64,000 nucleotides of DNA, from NCBI RefSeq assembly GCF_024169515.1, contig NZ_JAMKCQ010000001.1, positions 4,588,001 through 4,652,000 of the forward strand. The letters are read 5' to 3'. The stretch comes from Erwinia aphidicola (GTDB lineage Bacteria; Pseudomonadota; Gammaproteobacteria; Enterobacterales; Enterobacteriaceae). Positions 51,951 through 61,492 of this stretch are shown here, one piece after another; the first letter of the stretch is position 1; every line of letters starts with the position of its first letter. A program made the position numbers and the translations under genes. The notes under the pieces were generated by a model. It was given only the letters and a program-made list of their open reading frames with translations, did no database searches and was not told where the DNA came from.

Positions 51951-52979
51951 ATGCATCGCGTCACTCTGATGGCCGCTATTGCTGCCGCTACCACGCTCTC
52001 TGCCCTGCCCGCCTGTGCCGCCGGAAAGCTGAATATGATCTGCTCCGCGGATGTCGTGGTTTGTGAGCAAATGACCAACCTGTTTGAAAAACAGCACCCG
52101 GATATCAAGGTCAGCATGGTGCGCCTCTCCGCTGGCGAAGCCTATGCCCGCATTCGCACTGAAGCCCGCAACCCGCGTACCGATATCTGGTGGGCAGGCA
52201 CCGGCGACCCGCACATGCAGGCGGCGGATGAGGGCTTAACCCAGGTGTACAAATCTCCGCTGCTTGACCAGCAGCAGGACTGGGCACGCAAGCAGGCCGA
52301 AAGCGCCGGATATCGCACCATCGGCGTGTATGCCGGAGCGCTTGGCTGGGGCTACAACACGAAACTGGTCGCGGATAAGAAATTAAAAGCCCCGGCCTGC
52401 TGGGCCGATCTGCTCGACCCGTCGTACAAGGGCGAAATCCAGATGGCAAACCCGAACTCGTCCGGCACCGCCTATAACACCCTCGCCACCCTGGTGCAGA
52501 TCATGGGCGAAGAGAAAGCCTTCGACTACCTGAAAAAGCTTAACGCCAATATCTCCCAGTACACCAAATCCGGCTCGGCCCCGGTGAAAGCCGCGGCGCG
52601 TGGCGAAACCACCATCGGCATCGTGTTTATGCATGACGCGGTGGCGATGCAGGTCGATGGCTTCCCGATCAAGGCCGTGGCACCGTGCGAAGGCACCGGC
52701 TATGAGATTGGCTCGATGTCGATTGTGAAAGGCGCCCGCAACCTCGCCAGTGCCAAAGTGTGGTACGACTGGGCGCTGAGCGCGGAAGCGCAGTCGCATA
52801 TGAAAGATGCCAAATCCTTCCAGCTGCCATCGAATAAAAACGCCGCCATCTCCGAATATGCGCCGCGCTTTGAGAACATCAAGCTGATCGATTACGACTT
52901 TAAAACCTACGGCGACTCGGCAAAACGCAAAGCGCTGCTCAGCCGCTGGGATAAAGAGATCGGCGCCAGCGCCCAATAA
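51951..52979 (+). CDS. ABC transporter substrate-binding protein, AfuA/FbpA family
   Basis: Periplasmic receptor, 342 residues, signal peptide MHRVTLMAAIAAATTLSALP with cleavage near ACA-AG. The body matches AfuA-type proteins: DIWWAGTGDPHMQAADEGL, YAGALGWGYNTKLVADKK, NPNSSGTAYNTLATLVQIMG and the C-terminal LIDYDFKTYGDSAKRKALL. AfuA of Actinobacillus and enteropathogens binds hexose phosphates rather than iron. The family also includes phosphonate and iron receptors, so the ligand is open. The phosphatase and pyruvate kinase downstream favour a phosphorylated organic compound. AAGGAG precedes the ATG; first gene of the operon. Confidence 0.85.
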   Translation: MHRVTLMAAIAAATTLSALPACAAGKLNMICSADVVVCEQMTNLFEKQHPDIKVSMVRLSAGEAYARIRTEARNPRTDIWWAGTGDPHMQAADEGLTQVYKSPLLDQQQDWARKQAESAGYRTIGVYAGALGWGYNTKLVADKKLKAPACWADLLDPSYKGEIQMANPNSSGTAYNTLATLVQIMGEEKAFDYLKKLNANISQYTKSGSAPVKAAARGETTIGIVFMHDAVAMQVDGFPIKAVAPCEGTGYEIGSMSIVKGARNLASAKVWYDWALSAEAQSHMKDAKSFQLPSNKNAAISEYAPRFENIKLIDYDFKTYGDSAKRKALLSRWDKEIGASAQ

Positions 52980-52993
52980 CTGTCGAGGTGAAG

Positions 52994-55225
52994 ATGAATG
53001 CTCAAAACCGCCGCCTCGACGGGGCTTTACTGCTGGGCGCACTGGCAATTCTGCTGCTGCCCTGGTACAGCCTCGAAGCCGGATTCTTCGACTTCGGCTG
53101 GCTGACCACGCTGTGGCAGGAGGGCGAAAGCGCTCCGGCGCTGTGGCAAATCGCGCTATTCGGCCGCCCGTGGCTGGCCGTGGCTGTGTTGATGCTGGTG
53201 CTGTGCGCGCTGGGCCGCCTGCTGCACATCGGCACGCTGCGCTCGGGCGTGCTGCTGGGGGCCAGCGCGGCCGGCGTGCTGTTCCTGCTGTTTGAGGGTC
53301 ACGCCATCGGCTACAGCGGCTGGAACTGGCAGTGGAGCGAGCAGCTCTTCGGCGCGCTGAGCGACGGCCAGCCGGCGTTTGGCGCCGGGGCGATCCTGCT
53401 GCTGACCACTTTCCTGCTGCTGTTCTCCTTTGCGCTGGCCGAGCGCGGCGTGCTAAAGGGCGATGCCTTTGTTGTTGCGGCCATTGTGCTGCTGGTGGCG
53501 CTGGTCACTACCTTCGTGCTCTACCCGGTGCTGAGCATGTTTGTCGCCTCGGTACAGGATATAGACGGCTCGTTTAAACCCGACGGCATGATCGCTAATA
53601 TTCAGGATCCGGCGATCTGGAGCCTGGGCTGCCTGAGCGGCGGCAGCTGCGGCACCGCATGGCGCACGCTGTGGCTGGCGCTGATGACCGCCAGCGGATC
53701 CACGCTGCTGGGGCTGGCGTTTGCGCTGGCCGCGACGCGCACGCCGCTGCCGTTCAAAAAGGGGCTGCGCCTGCTGACCGTGCTGCCGATCATCACGCCG
53801 CCGTTTGTGATTGGCCTGGCGCTGATGCTGCTGTTTGGCCGCGCCGGGGTGGTTACCGAGCTGCTCTCCTCGCTGTTCGGCATTGAACCCGGCCGCTGGC
53901 TGTATGGCCTGACCGGGATCTGGATTGCGCAGGTGCTTTCGTTTACGCCTATCGCCTTCCTGGTGCTGATCGGCGTGGTCGAGGGCGTCAGCCCGTCGCT
54001 GGAGGAAGCGTCGCAGACCCTGCGCGCTAACCGCTGGCGCACCTTCCGCTCGGTATCGCTACCGCTGATGGCGCCGGGGCTGGCAAACGCATTTCTCATC
54101 AGCTTTATCGAGAGCATGGCGGACTTCGGCAACCCAATGGTGCTGGGCGGCAGTCACGGCGTACTGTCGACGGAGATCTTCTTCTCGGTGGTCGGCGCGC
54201 AGAATGACCCGAGCCGCGCGGCGGTGCTGGCGATTATCCTGCTGTGCTTCACCCTCAGCGCCTTTATTCTGCAGCGCCTGTGGCTGGCGGGGAAAAACTT
54301 CGCCACCGTCACCGGCAAAGGCGATTCCGGCCAGCACTGCGGGCTGCCGCGCGCGCTGCGCTACGGGGTTTATGCGCTGGTGATCCCGTGGGGCCTGTTC
54401 ACGCTGGTGGTCTACGGCATGATTTTGATTGGCGGCTTTGTGCAGTCGTGGGGGCTGGACAGCAGCCTGACGCTGGCGCACTACGCCCGTGCCTTCGGCT
54501 TCCACTGGAATGAAGGGCAGATTGTCTGGACCGGCGTGGCGTGGAACTCGTTCTGGACTACGATGGAAATTTCGCTGATTGCCGCCCCGCTTACGGCAAT
54601 AGTTGGCCTGCTGACCGCGTGGCTGATCGTGCGGCAGAAGTTTGCCGGGCGCCAGACCTTCGAGTTTATGCTGATGCTGAGCTTTGCCATTCCCGGCACG
54701 GTGATCGGGGTCAGCTACATCATGGCCTACAACCTGCCGCCGCTGGAGATCACCGGCACGGCACTGATCCTCGTCGCCTGCTTTGTGTTCCGCAATATGC
54801 CGGTTGGCGTGCGCGGCGGGATTGCCGCCATGAGCCAGCTGGACCGCAGCCTGGATGAAGCCTCCCTCACGCTCGGTGCCAGCAGCTTCCGCACCCTGCG
54901 TAAGGTGATCCTGCCGCTGCTGAAGCCGGCGATCAGCGCCGCGCTGGTGTATGCCTTTGTGCGTGCTATCACCTCGATCAGCGCGGTGATCTTCCTCGTC
55001 AGCGCCCAGTACAACATGGCCACCTCCTATATTGTCGGGCTGGTGGAAAATGGGGAATACGGCGTGGCTATCGCTTACTCCTCGGTGCTTATCGTGGTGA
55101 TGCTGGCGGTGATCCTCACCTTCCAGCTGCTGGTCGGTGAACGCCGCCTGCGCCGCACTAATCGCGTGGCCACGGCGCCTGTCGCCGCGGTTCCAACCAC
55201 TTTATCTCAGGAGAGTGCCGTATGA
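52994..55225 (+). CDS. ABC transporter permease, fused double-domain (AfuB/FbpB type)
   Basis: About 743 residues with two permease halves, as in AfuB and FbpB, preceded by an extra N-terminal region of several membrane segments (to about residue 190). EAA-type loops are visible in each half: LEEASQTLRANRWRTFRSVS (about residue 345) and LDEASLTLGASSFRTLRKVI (about 630). I place the start at the ATG at 52994 with GAGG five bases before it; a GTG two codons earlier overlaps that site. It overlaps the ATPase gene by ATGA. This one gene supplies both membrane subunits. Confidence 0.92.
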   Translation: MNAQNRRLDGALLLGALAILLLPWYSLEAGFFDFGWLTTLWQEGESAPALWQIALFGRPWLAVAVLMLVLCALGRLLHIGTLRSGVLLGASAAGVLFLLFEGHAIGYSGWNWQWSEQLFGALSDGQPAFGAGAILLLTTFLLLFSFALAERGVLKGDAFVVAAIVLLVALVTTFVLYPVLSMFVASVQDIDGSFKPDGMIANIQDPAIWSLGCLSGGSCGTAWRTLWLALMTASGSTLLGLAFALAATRTPLPFKKGLRLLTVLPIITPPFVIGLALMLLFGRAGVVTELLSSLFGIEPGRWLYGLTGIWIAQVLSFTPIAFLVLIGVVEGVSPSLEEASQTLRANRWRTFRSVSLPLMAPGLANAFLISFIESMADFGNPMVLGGSHGVLSTEIFFSVVGAQNDPSRAAVLAIILLCFTLSAFILQRLWLAGKNFATVTGKGDSGQHCGLPRALRYGVYALVIPWGLFTLVVYGMILIGGFVQSWGLDSSLTLAHYARAFGFHWNEGQIVWTGVAWNSFWTTMEISLIAAPLTAIVGLLTAWLIVRQKFAGRQTFEFMLMLSFAIPGTVIGVSYIMAYNLPPLEITGTALILVACFVFRNMPVGVRGGIAAMSQLDRSLDEASLTLGASSFRTLRKVILPLLKPAISAALVYAFVRAITSISAVIFLVSAQYNMATSYIVGLVENGEYGVAIAYSSVLIVVMLAVILTFQLLVGERRLRRTNRVATAPVAAVPTTLSQESAV

Positions 55226-56283
55226 CCGCCATCAAAACCGGTTCCGTGGTGTTTGAAAACGTCAGTAAACAGTTCGCCGGCTTTACCGCCCTGCCCGACC
55301 TGTCGCTCACCGTCGAGCCGGGTACGCTGGTGACGCTGCTCGGCCCCAGCGGCTGCGGCAAAACCACTACCCTGCGTCTGCTGGCCGGGCTGGAGCACCC
55401 GACGTCCGGGCGCATCCTGATCGGCGGCAAGGACGTCACCCATCTGCCCGCCAACGAGCGCGATGTGGCGATGGTGTTTCAGTCCTACGCGCTGTTCCCG
55501 CATATGAATGCGCTGGATAACGTGATGTACGGCCTCAGCGCCAGCGGCTTGAGTCGTAAGGAGGCGCAGGACCGGGCGCGTGAAGGGCTGAAGCTGGTCG
55601 GGCTGGAGACCATGGGCCAGCGCCTGCCTGCCGAACTCTCGGGCGGGCAGCAGCAGCGTATTGCCGTGGCGCGCGCGCTGGTGCTGGAGCCGCAGGTGCT
55701 GCTGCTTGACGAGCCGTTATCTAACCTGGATGAACGCCTGCGCCGCCGCGTGCGCACTGAGATCCGCGATCTGCAGCAGCGCCTCGGCTTTACCGCCGTG
55801 TACGTCACGCACGATCAGGAGGAAGCGCTGGCGGTCTCCGATAAGATAATTGTCATGAAAGAGGGGCATATTGCCCAGCAGGGCGCACCGCAGGCGCTGT
55901 ACCACTCCCCTGCCTCGGTGTTTATCGCCGATTTTATGGGCGAGGCAAATATCCTGCCCTGCGCCGTAGAGCGGGTGGAAGGCGGCGAAGCGCTGATCGT
56001 TCTCGGCAGTCGCACTTACCGCGTGCCCGGCATGCAGGCGCGACCAGGGGCAGCACAGCTGTCGGTGCGGCCAAAGTTTATTACGCTGCACGCCGACCAG
56101 CCCGGTGCGCTGAACGGGGAAGTGACCCACAGCACCTGGCTGGGCGATCACATCGAATATGAAGTGCAGACCGAGCTTGGCGCGCTGTTTGTTATCGATG
56201 TGCAGATGGAGCGCCAGCTGGCGCCCGCCACAGCGGTATCCGTAGATTTTAAACCTCAGGGGCTGGCGCTGATTGCGCAGTGA
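55222..56283 (+). CDS. ABC transporter ATPase, AfuC/FbpC/PotA type
   Basis: 353 residues. Walker A GPSGCGKTT near residue 40, Q-loop MVFQSYALFPHM, signature LSGGQQQRIAVARAL, Walker B VLLLDEPLSNLD, switch His in VYVTHDQEEALAVSD. The C-terminal TOBE-type domain (residues about 240-353, LSVRPKFITLHA) is normal for this class. It starts in an ATGA overlap with the permease and is followed after about 20 bp by the phosphatase gene. Confidence 0.95.
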   Translation: MTAIKTGSVVFENVSKQFAGFTALPDLSLTVEPGTLVTLLGPSGCGKTTTLRLLAGLEHPTSGRILIGGKDVTHLPANERDVAMVFQSYALFPHMNALDNVMYGLSASGLSRKEAQDRAREGLKLVGLETMGQRLPAELSGGQQQRIAVARALVLEPQVLLLDEPLSNLDERLRRRVRTEIRDLQQRLGFTAVYVTHDQEEALAVSDKIIVMKEGHIAQQGAPQALYHSPASVFIADFMGEANILPCAVERVEGGEALIVLGSRTYRVPGMQARPGAAQLSVRPKFITLHADQPGALNGEVTHSTWLGDHIEYEVQTELGALFVIDVQMERQLAPATAVSVDFKPQGLALIAQ

Positions 56284-56306
56284 TCCCGCTTTAATAAGGA
56301 ATGACC

Positions 56307-57095
56307 ATGAGTGACGAGATTTTGCAGCGCCTGGCGCTGGCCGAGCAGGTCGCGCGCCAGGCCGGCGTAAAAGCGCTGGACTATTTTAACCGCCGCGACA
56401 GCCTGGTGATTGAAACCAAGCGCGATGCGCAGGACGTGGTGTCGATTGCCGACCGCGAGGTGGAGCTGCTGATCCGCGAGCAGACCGCAGAGCGCTTCCC
56501 GCAGGACGGATTCCTCGGCGAGGAGTATGGCCTGCTGCCGGGCAGCTCCGGCTACAGCTGGGTGGTGGACCCGATTGACGGCACCAGCCCGTTCGTTAAT
56601 GGCATGCCGAACTGGTGCGTATCGGTGGCGGTGATCTATCAGGGCGAGCCGGTAATCGGCGTAATTATGGCACCGTGCCAGCAGGAGTGCTTTGTCTCGG
56701 CACGCGGCCAGGGCGCGACCCTGAACGGCAAGCCGCTGAAGGTCGACCCGGCGCGCACCATGCAGAATCACGTCACCGGCTTTGGCGCTAACAGCTACGT
56801 TACGCCGCAGCGCGTCGGCGAGATTGTCGCTGCCATTACCGCCGTCGGCGGCAACTTCTTCCGCAACGGTTCCGGCGCGATGATGCTGGCCTATGTCGCA
56901 GCCGGGCGCCTGGTCGGCTATTACGAACCCCATATGCACGCCTGGGACTGCCTGGCGGGCTACTGCCTGGTGAGCGAGGCGGGCGGCTGGGTACATCCGT
57001 TTAACACCGACGGCGAAAACCTGCTGCGCGGCGGCCCTGTGCTGGCAGTAGCACCCGGCGCCAGAGAGGATTTACTGCGCATCGCCCAGCTTTGA
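56307..57095 (+). CDS. inositol-monophosphatase-family phosphatase
   Basis: Mg-dependent, Li-sensitive-type sugar or cyclitol phosphatase of 262 residues. Metal-binding motifs: GEEYG near residue 67, WVVDPIDGT near 84, and HAWDCLAGYCLVSEAGGWV near 210. The second ATG (56307) has AAGGA six bases upstream, whereas the first (56301) abuts it. Fourth gene of the operon. If the importer brings in an inositol or sugar phosphate, this enzyme would dephosphorylate it. It could also act on a side product; in sequence it is not SuhB. Confidence 0.9.
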   Translation: MSDEILQRLALAEQVARQAGVKALDYFNRRDSLVIETKRDAQDVVSIADREVELLIREQTAERFPQDGFLGEEYGLLPGSSGYSWVVDPIDGTSPFVNGMPNWCVSVAVIYQGEPVIGVIMAPCQQECFVSARGQGATLNGKPLKVDPARTMQNHVTGFGANSYVTPQRVGEIVAAITAVGGNFFRNGSGAMMLAYVAAGRLVGYYEPHMHAWDCLAGYCLVSEAGGWVHPFNTDGENLLRGGPVLAVAPGAREDLLRIAQL

Positions 57096-57105
57096 TCCTC
57101 ACTGC

Positions 57106-57132
57106 GGGCGGACCAGAAACAGCGGTCCGCCC
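57106..57132. repeat. hairpin repeat after the phosphatase gene
   Basis: GGGCGGACC (57106-57114) pairs with GGTCCGCCC (57124-57132) and is followed by CCTAC. Same GGGnnGACC family as at 11736, 14752 and 58905. It has no T run on the plus strand. Confidence 0.8.
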
Positions 57133-57161
57133 CTACATCACGTTCTCGCCACCTCAATGCA

Positions 57162-57187
57162 TTTACCGTAAATCCATTTACGGTAAA
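57162..57187. promoter_or_regulatory. paired TTTACnGTAAA elements upstream of pyruvate kinase
   Basis: TTTACCGTAAA (57162-57172) and TTTACGGTAAA (57177-57187). Each is an odd palindrome, and the two are complementary to each other, 15 bp centre to centre. They lie about 117 bp before the pyruvate kinase ATG and look like a tandem operator. The binding protein is unknown; the sequence does not match the HexR consensus. Confidence 0.6.
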
Positions 57188-57303
57188 AGAAAGGCCACCG
57201 TTCTCCACTATATTGATCTGCGTCCGTACACTATGCAGCATTAAATAAAACAATTGTCTCACTCTGCTTCTTTTTCAACGTGAATGTTAATAAGGACGTG
57301 ATC

Positions 57304-58746
57304 ATGTCTGACGTATTAAGACGCACTAAAATTGTTGCCACCCTGGGGCCGGCAACCGACCGCGATAACAACTTAGAAAAAATCATCAGGGCCGGGGCGA
57401 ATGTGGTCCGGCTTAACTTCTCCCACGGCAGCGCCGCCGACCATATTGCCCGGGCGCAGCGCGTGCGCGACGTGGCGCAGCGTCTTGGCCGCCAGGTGGC
57501 GATCCTCGGCGATTTGCAGGGGCCGAAAATCCGCGTATCGACCTTTAAGGAGGGCAAAGCGCTGCTGACGGTCGGCGAGCCGTTTATTCTGGATGCCTGG
57601 CTGGAAAAGGGGCTGGGTGACAATCAGCGCGTTGGCATTGATTATAAAGCGCTGCCGGAGGATGTGGTGCCGGGCGATATTCTGCTGCTCGACGATGGCC
57701 GCATCCAGCTGCGCGTGATGAGCATTGCCGGGGCCGCCATCCACACCGTTGTCACGGTGGGCGGCGTGCTGTCGAATAATAAAGGCGTCAACAAGCTCGG
57801 CGGCGGGCTGTCTGCGGAGGCGCTAACCGAAAAAGATAAGGCGGATATTGTGACCGCCGCCGCGATGAACGTCGACTATCTTGCCGTCTCCTTCCCGCGC
57901 AGCGGTGAAGACCTGCGCTACGCGCGCAGGCTGGCGCAGGAAGCGGGCTGCCGCGCGCTGATTGTGGCAAAGGTTGAGCGCGCAGAAGTGGTAGCCACGC
58001 CGGAGAGCATGGACGACATGATCCTCGCCTCCGACGTGATTATGGTGGCGCGTGGCGATCTCGGCGTTGAGATTGGCGATGCTGCGCTGGTGGCGGTGCA
58101 AAAGCGCCTGATTGCCCGCTCGCGCCAGCTCAACCGCGTGGTGATCACCGCCACGCAGATGATGGAGTCGATGATCACCAATCCGCTGCCGACCCGCGCC
58201 GAAGTGATGGACGTGGCAAATGCGGTACTTGACGGCACCGATGCGGTGATGCTCTCTGCCGAAACCGCCGCCGGCAGCTTCCCGGCAGAAGCGGTCGCCG
58301 CCATGCACGGCGTCTGCCTGGGGGCGGAACGCGTGCCGAGCGTCACGGTGTCGAAGCATCGCCTTGAGGTGCAGTTCGATAACATTGAAGAGATGACGGC
58401 GATGTCGGCAATGTATGCCGCCAACCATCTGACCGGGGTAAAAGCGGTGATCGCCATGACCGAATCCGGGCGCACCGCGCGCATGATGTCGCGCATTACC
58501 TCACGCCTGCCGATTTTCGCCCTCTCCCGCCATCAGTCCACGCTTAACCTCACCACGCTGTACCGCGGGGTGACGCCGGTGCTGTTTAACGGCCATGCGG
58601 AGGGCGTGGAGTCGGCGCAGGATGCGATCGCGCTGCTGCGGGAAGCGGGTTATCTCAGTTCGGGGGATCTGGTGGTGCTGTCGCAGGGGGACAGCGTGGG
58701 GCTGATTGGCAGCGCGAATACCTGCCGGATTTGTATCGTCGATTAG
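57304..58746 (+). CDS. pyruvate kinase, PykA type (paralog)
   Basis: Converts phosphoenolpyruvate and ADP to pyruvate and ATP. From the ATG at 57304 (AAGGA seven bases upstream) it has 480 residues, exactly the PykA length; an ATG at 57280 lacks a site. Motifs: [64 protein letters not shown] with the Mg ligands, and [20 protein letters not shown]. Close to E. coli PykA but somewhat divergent (for example ending TCRICIVD). Because of its place after the importer operon, with its own palindromic upstream element, I read it as an additional isozyme; the housekeeping pykA usually sits in another context. Confidence 0.92.
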   Translation: MSDVLRRTKIVATLGPATDRDNNLEKIIRAGANVVRLNFSHGSAADHIARAQRVRDVAQRLGRQVAILGDLQGPKIRVSTFKEGKALLTVGEPFILDAWLEKGLGDNQRVGIDYKALPEDVVPGDILLLDDGRIQLRVMSIAGAAIHTVVTVGGVLSNNKGVNKLGGGLSAEALTEKDKADIVTAAAMNVDYLAVSFPRSGEDLRYARRLAQEAGCRALIVAKVERAEVVATPESMDDMILASDVIMVARGDLGVEIGDAALVAVQKRLIARSRQLNRVVITATQMMESMITNPLPTRAEVMDVANAVLDGTDAVMLSAETAAGSFPAEAVAAMHGVCLGAERVPSVTVSKHRLEVQFDNIEEMTAMSAMYAANHLTGVKAVIAMTESGRTARMMSRITSRLPIFALSRHQSTLNLTTLYRGVTPVLFNGHAEGVESAQDAIALLREAGYLSSGDLVVLSQGDSVGLIGSANTCRICIVD

Positions 58747-58760
58747 CGCAAAATAAGGGG

Positions 58761-58929
58761 CGACCGGAAAAGAGCGTCTTCAATACGAATGGCGCAAATC
58801 CGCGGCACGGGTCGACCGGAAAAGAGGGTCTTCAATACGAATGGCGCAAATCCGCGGCACGGGTCGACCGGAAAAGAGGGTCGACCCCTACGGTTTTTAG
58901 TAGTGGCTGACCCTCTTTTTCGGTCAGCC
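58761..58929. repeat. 52-bp tandem repeat and hairpins between convergent genes
   Basis: CGACCGGAAAAGAG starts at 58761, 58813 and 58865, exactly 52 bp apart. The two full units contain TCTTCAATACGAATGGCGCA. The third ends as a complete hairpin (GGGTCGACC with GGTCGACCCC). A further hairpin, GGCTGACC and GGTCAGCC at 58905-58929, follows. The block fills the gap between pyruvate kinase and the PQQ dehydrogenase genes, which converge, and may act as a two-way terminator. Confidence 0.88.
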
Positions 58930-58942
58930 AGCCACATCCCGC

Positions 58943-61306
58943 TTACTTCAGACGGTACGCCACCACGGCATCACCCTCTTTGGTGCCCAGCGAACCGTGA
59001 CCACCGGCCGCAATCACCACGTACTGCTTGTTGTCGCTGCCCATATAGGTAGAAGGCGTCGCCTGCCCACCCGCTGGCAGCTCGGTCTGCCACAGCAGCT
59101 CGCCGCTGTTAATGTCATAGGCGCGGAAGAAGTTATCCGCCGTTGCGCCATGGAACACCACATCACCCGCCGTGGTTAACGGACCACCGTGCGCCACCAT
59201 CCCCATCGGGAAACCGATTGGGAAACGGCCCGGCAGGAACGAGGTTTTCAGATTTTTAGTGGTACCTACGCGGCGCATCCACTCGGTTTTACCGGTAGAC
59301 AGGTCAACGCCCACCATACGGCCCCACGGTGGCGCGATGCACGGGATCCCCAGGCTGGAGGAGAGCTGCTGAATATGAATGGCATAATCGCCGTCAAAGT
59401 TCTCATTCCAGTACGGCGTGCCGTCCTTGGTGAACAGGCGCTGTTTAGCATTTTCCGCGTTACGTTTGATCAGGTTGTACTTATAGGCCAGGCGTACCGG
59501 CGAAGCGATCAGGATCTGGCGCTCAGGGTCAACCGCCACCGAGCCCCAGTTAAACACCCCGATATTGCCTGGGAAGACAATCGAACCGCCTTCGGTCGCT
59601 GGCGTCCACGGGTTGCCGTCGTAGCGCAGGGATTTAAAGTCGATGCGGCAGGCCATCTGGTCGAACGGCGTGATGCCCCACATTGATTTTTCGCTCAGCG
59701 GCTGCGGAATAAAGTTCAGCGCGGAGACCGGCTGCGTTGGCGAATACTTCTCGCCAGCAATACCTTTAGTAGAAACGTCTTTCTGATTGATCGGATACAC
59801 CGCCTCACCGGTCAGACGATTAAGCACAAACAGGTTGCCGGTTTTGGTCGGCAGGATCACCACCGGCTGTTTCTTGCCCTGGTAATCAATATCCAGCAGC
59901 GACGGCTGTGATGGATTATCGCGGTCCCAAAGGTCATGCTTCGATGACTGGAAACGCCATTTAAAGGCACCGGTTTTCAGATCCAGCGCCACCAGCGTGT
60001 CGCGGAACTTCTCGGTGTTGCTGTCGGCATTACGCTCAATCCCCACTTCATCCGGGGAGGCATTACCAAATGGAACGTACACCAGGCCATTTTTCAGGTC
60101 AGCGCTCAGCGTGGCCCATGCTACCGGCGTATCCTGCGGATAGGTGGCGTCAGCCGCAATCGGCTGAGTGTTTTCCGGGTTAGCCGGATCAAAGTTCCAC
60201 ACCAGGCGACCGGAAGTGGCATCGTAAGCGCGGATCACGCCAGACGGATTACCGCTGTTGAAGCCGTTATCCATCACCGACCCCCCGACAATCACCAGAT
60301 TGCCGGCTACCAGCGGTGCCGCAGTCTGCATCAGCGCATGCGGGCGCACGGTACCCATATTGGCATGCAGATCGACCACGCCGTTGTTGCCGAAGTCGGC
60401 ACACAGTTTACCGGTATCGGCATCCAGCGCGATCAGTTTGGCATCGTTGCTGGCGTTAAAGATACGCTTGCGGCAGATAGCTGGGCTGGCCGCGCCGGTG
60501 TCTGCCTGGGCCTGCTGGCCGCCGTCGTAATAGCTCACGCCGCGACAGGTCTGGTGCTGTTGCAGGTAAGAAGCCTCTTTCTTCGGCTGATATTTCCATT
60601 TCAGCGCCCCGGTTTCCGGGTTCAGCGCGTGAATTTCATTGTGCGGCGTACAGAAATAGACGCTGTTGTTAACCTTCAGCGGGGTCGCTTCAAAGGTGTA
60701 TTCGGAAGCATCATCGCTGGCGCGCAGATCGCCGGTATGATAAGTCCAGGCCACCTGCAGGTTGCTGACGTTATCGCGGGTGATCTGCTTGAGGTCGGAG
60801 AAGCGCAGGCCATTGCTGGTCCCGCCGTAGGCTGACCAGTCACTGCCTGCCACCTCGGTACTGCTGCCCTGACGCTGGGTGGTGATGGTGCCCGCTTTCG
60901 GATACGGGTCATAGAACATCATCCCCACTACCAGCGCGATAATCAGCACCAGGGTGGTACCGAGGAACGGATGGAAGCGGCGTTTTTCAGCTTTATACAG
61001 CGGGCGAACCACCCACGGCATCACCAGCCAAAGGCCGATCACACCAATGATATCCCCCCGTGGGATCCACTGCCATTTGTCGAAGCCGACTTCATAAATT
61101 GACCACGCGACCACCAGCCACATCAGCACGGCATAGATGGAAAGCGCAATTTTTTTGTTCATAAACAGTGTGATAGCGGTAGCCAACAGGCCAACCCCGA
61201 TAATCACATAGAATGGCGACCCTCCCAGCATCAGGAGTTGGGCGCCCATGTACAGCATAGCGATTGCAATGACCGCGATGACAATACCGGTGAGTTTGTT
61301 AAGCAT
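58943..61306 (-). CDS. membrane-bound PQQ-dependent dehydrogenase (glucose/quinate/shikimate family)
   Basis: Inner-membrane quinoprotein of 787 residues that oxidises a sugar or cyclic polyol in the periplasm and passes electrons to ubiquinone. Five membrane segments occupy residues about 1-145. The beta-propeller contains W-docking motifs (SDWSAYGGTSNGLRFSDLKQ, NVSNLQVAWTYHTGDL, ALNPETGALKWKYQP). HQTCRGVSYYDGG carries the Cys and His usual in Gcd, and AGGQATPSTYMGSDNKQYVV the last repeat. Length is near Gcd (796), but the second half (KRNAENAKQRLFTKDGTPYW, DYAIHIQQLSSSLG) differs from glucose dehydrogenase and recalls quinate-type or secondary enzymes. No PQQ synthesis genes are in the window. 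Confidence 0.92.
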   Translation of the reverse strand: MLNKLTGIVIAVIAIAMLYMGAQLLMLGGSPFYVIIGVGLLATAITLFMNKKIALSIYAVLMWLVVAWSIYEVGFDKWQWIPRGDIIGVIGLWLVMPWVVRPLYKAEKRRFHPFLGTTLVLIIALVVGMMFYDPYPKAGTITTQRQGSSTEVAGSDWSAYGGTSNGLRFSDLKQITRDNVSNLQVAWTYHTGDLRASDDASEYTFEATPLKVNNSVYFCTPHNEIHALNPETGALKWKYQPKKEASYLQQHQTCRGVSYYDGGQQAQADTGAASPAICRKRIFNASNDAKLIALDADTGKLCADFGNNGVVDLHANMGTVRPHALMQTAAPLVAGNLVIVGGSVMDNGFNSGNPSGVIRAYDATSGRLVWNFDPANPENTQPIAADATYPQDTPVAWATLSADLKNGLVYVPFGNASPDEVGIERNADSNTEKFRDTLVALDLKTGAFKWRFQSSKHDLWDRDNPSQPSLLDIDYQGKKQPVVILPTKTGNLFVLNRLTGEAVYPINQKDVSTKGIAGEKYSPTQPVSALNFIPQPLSEKSMWGITPFDQMACRIDFKSLRYDGNPWTPATEGGSIVFPGNIGVFNWGSVAVDPERQILIASPVRLAYKYNLIKRNAENAKQRLFTKDGTPYWNENFDGDYAIHIQQLSSSLGIPCIAPPWGRMVGVDLSTGKTEWMRRVGTTKNLKTSFLPGRFPIGFPMGMVAHGGPLTTAGDVVFHGATADNFFRAYDINSGELLWQTELPAGGQATPSTYMGSDNKQYVVIAAGGHGSLGTKEGDAVVAYRLK

Positions 61307-61442
61307 TGGTATCCCTTAGTGTTAATCAACGTAATTATTTTCTGACAAATAATTACATGCACTATACATTAAATTAACTAAAAAAATCTGATAAAAACCC
61401 AAACGGATTTTAGATCGCAGGAATAACCACCGCCGTCAGAAC

Positions 61443-61469
61443 AAAAAAAAGCCCCGCACTAAGCGGGGC
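61443..61469 (-). terminator. intrinsic terminator of the PTS operon
   Basis: On the minus strand GCCCCGC-TTAGT-GCGGGGC is followed by eight T. It lies 24 bp after the IIC stop codon. Confidence 0.95.
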
Positions 61470-61492
61470 GTGTTCAGCAGTGAAGCCAGCGG

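Noticed and set aside
57162..57187. Rho-independent terminator after the phosphatase gene
   Set aside because: The TTTACCGTAAA pair is A+T-rich without a GC stem or T tract, so an operator reading is more likely.
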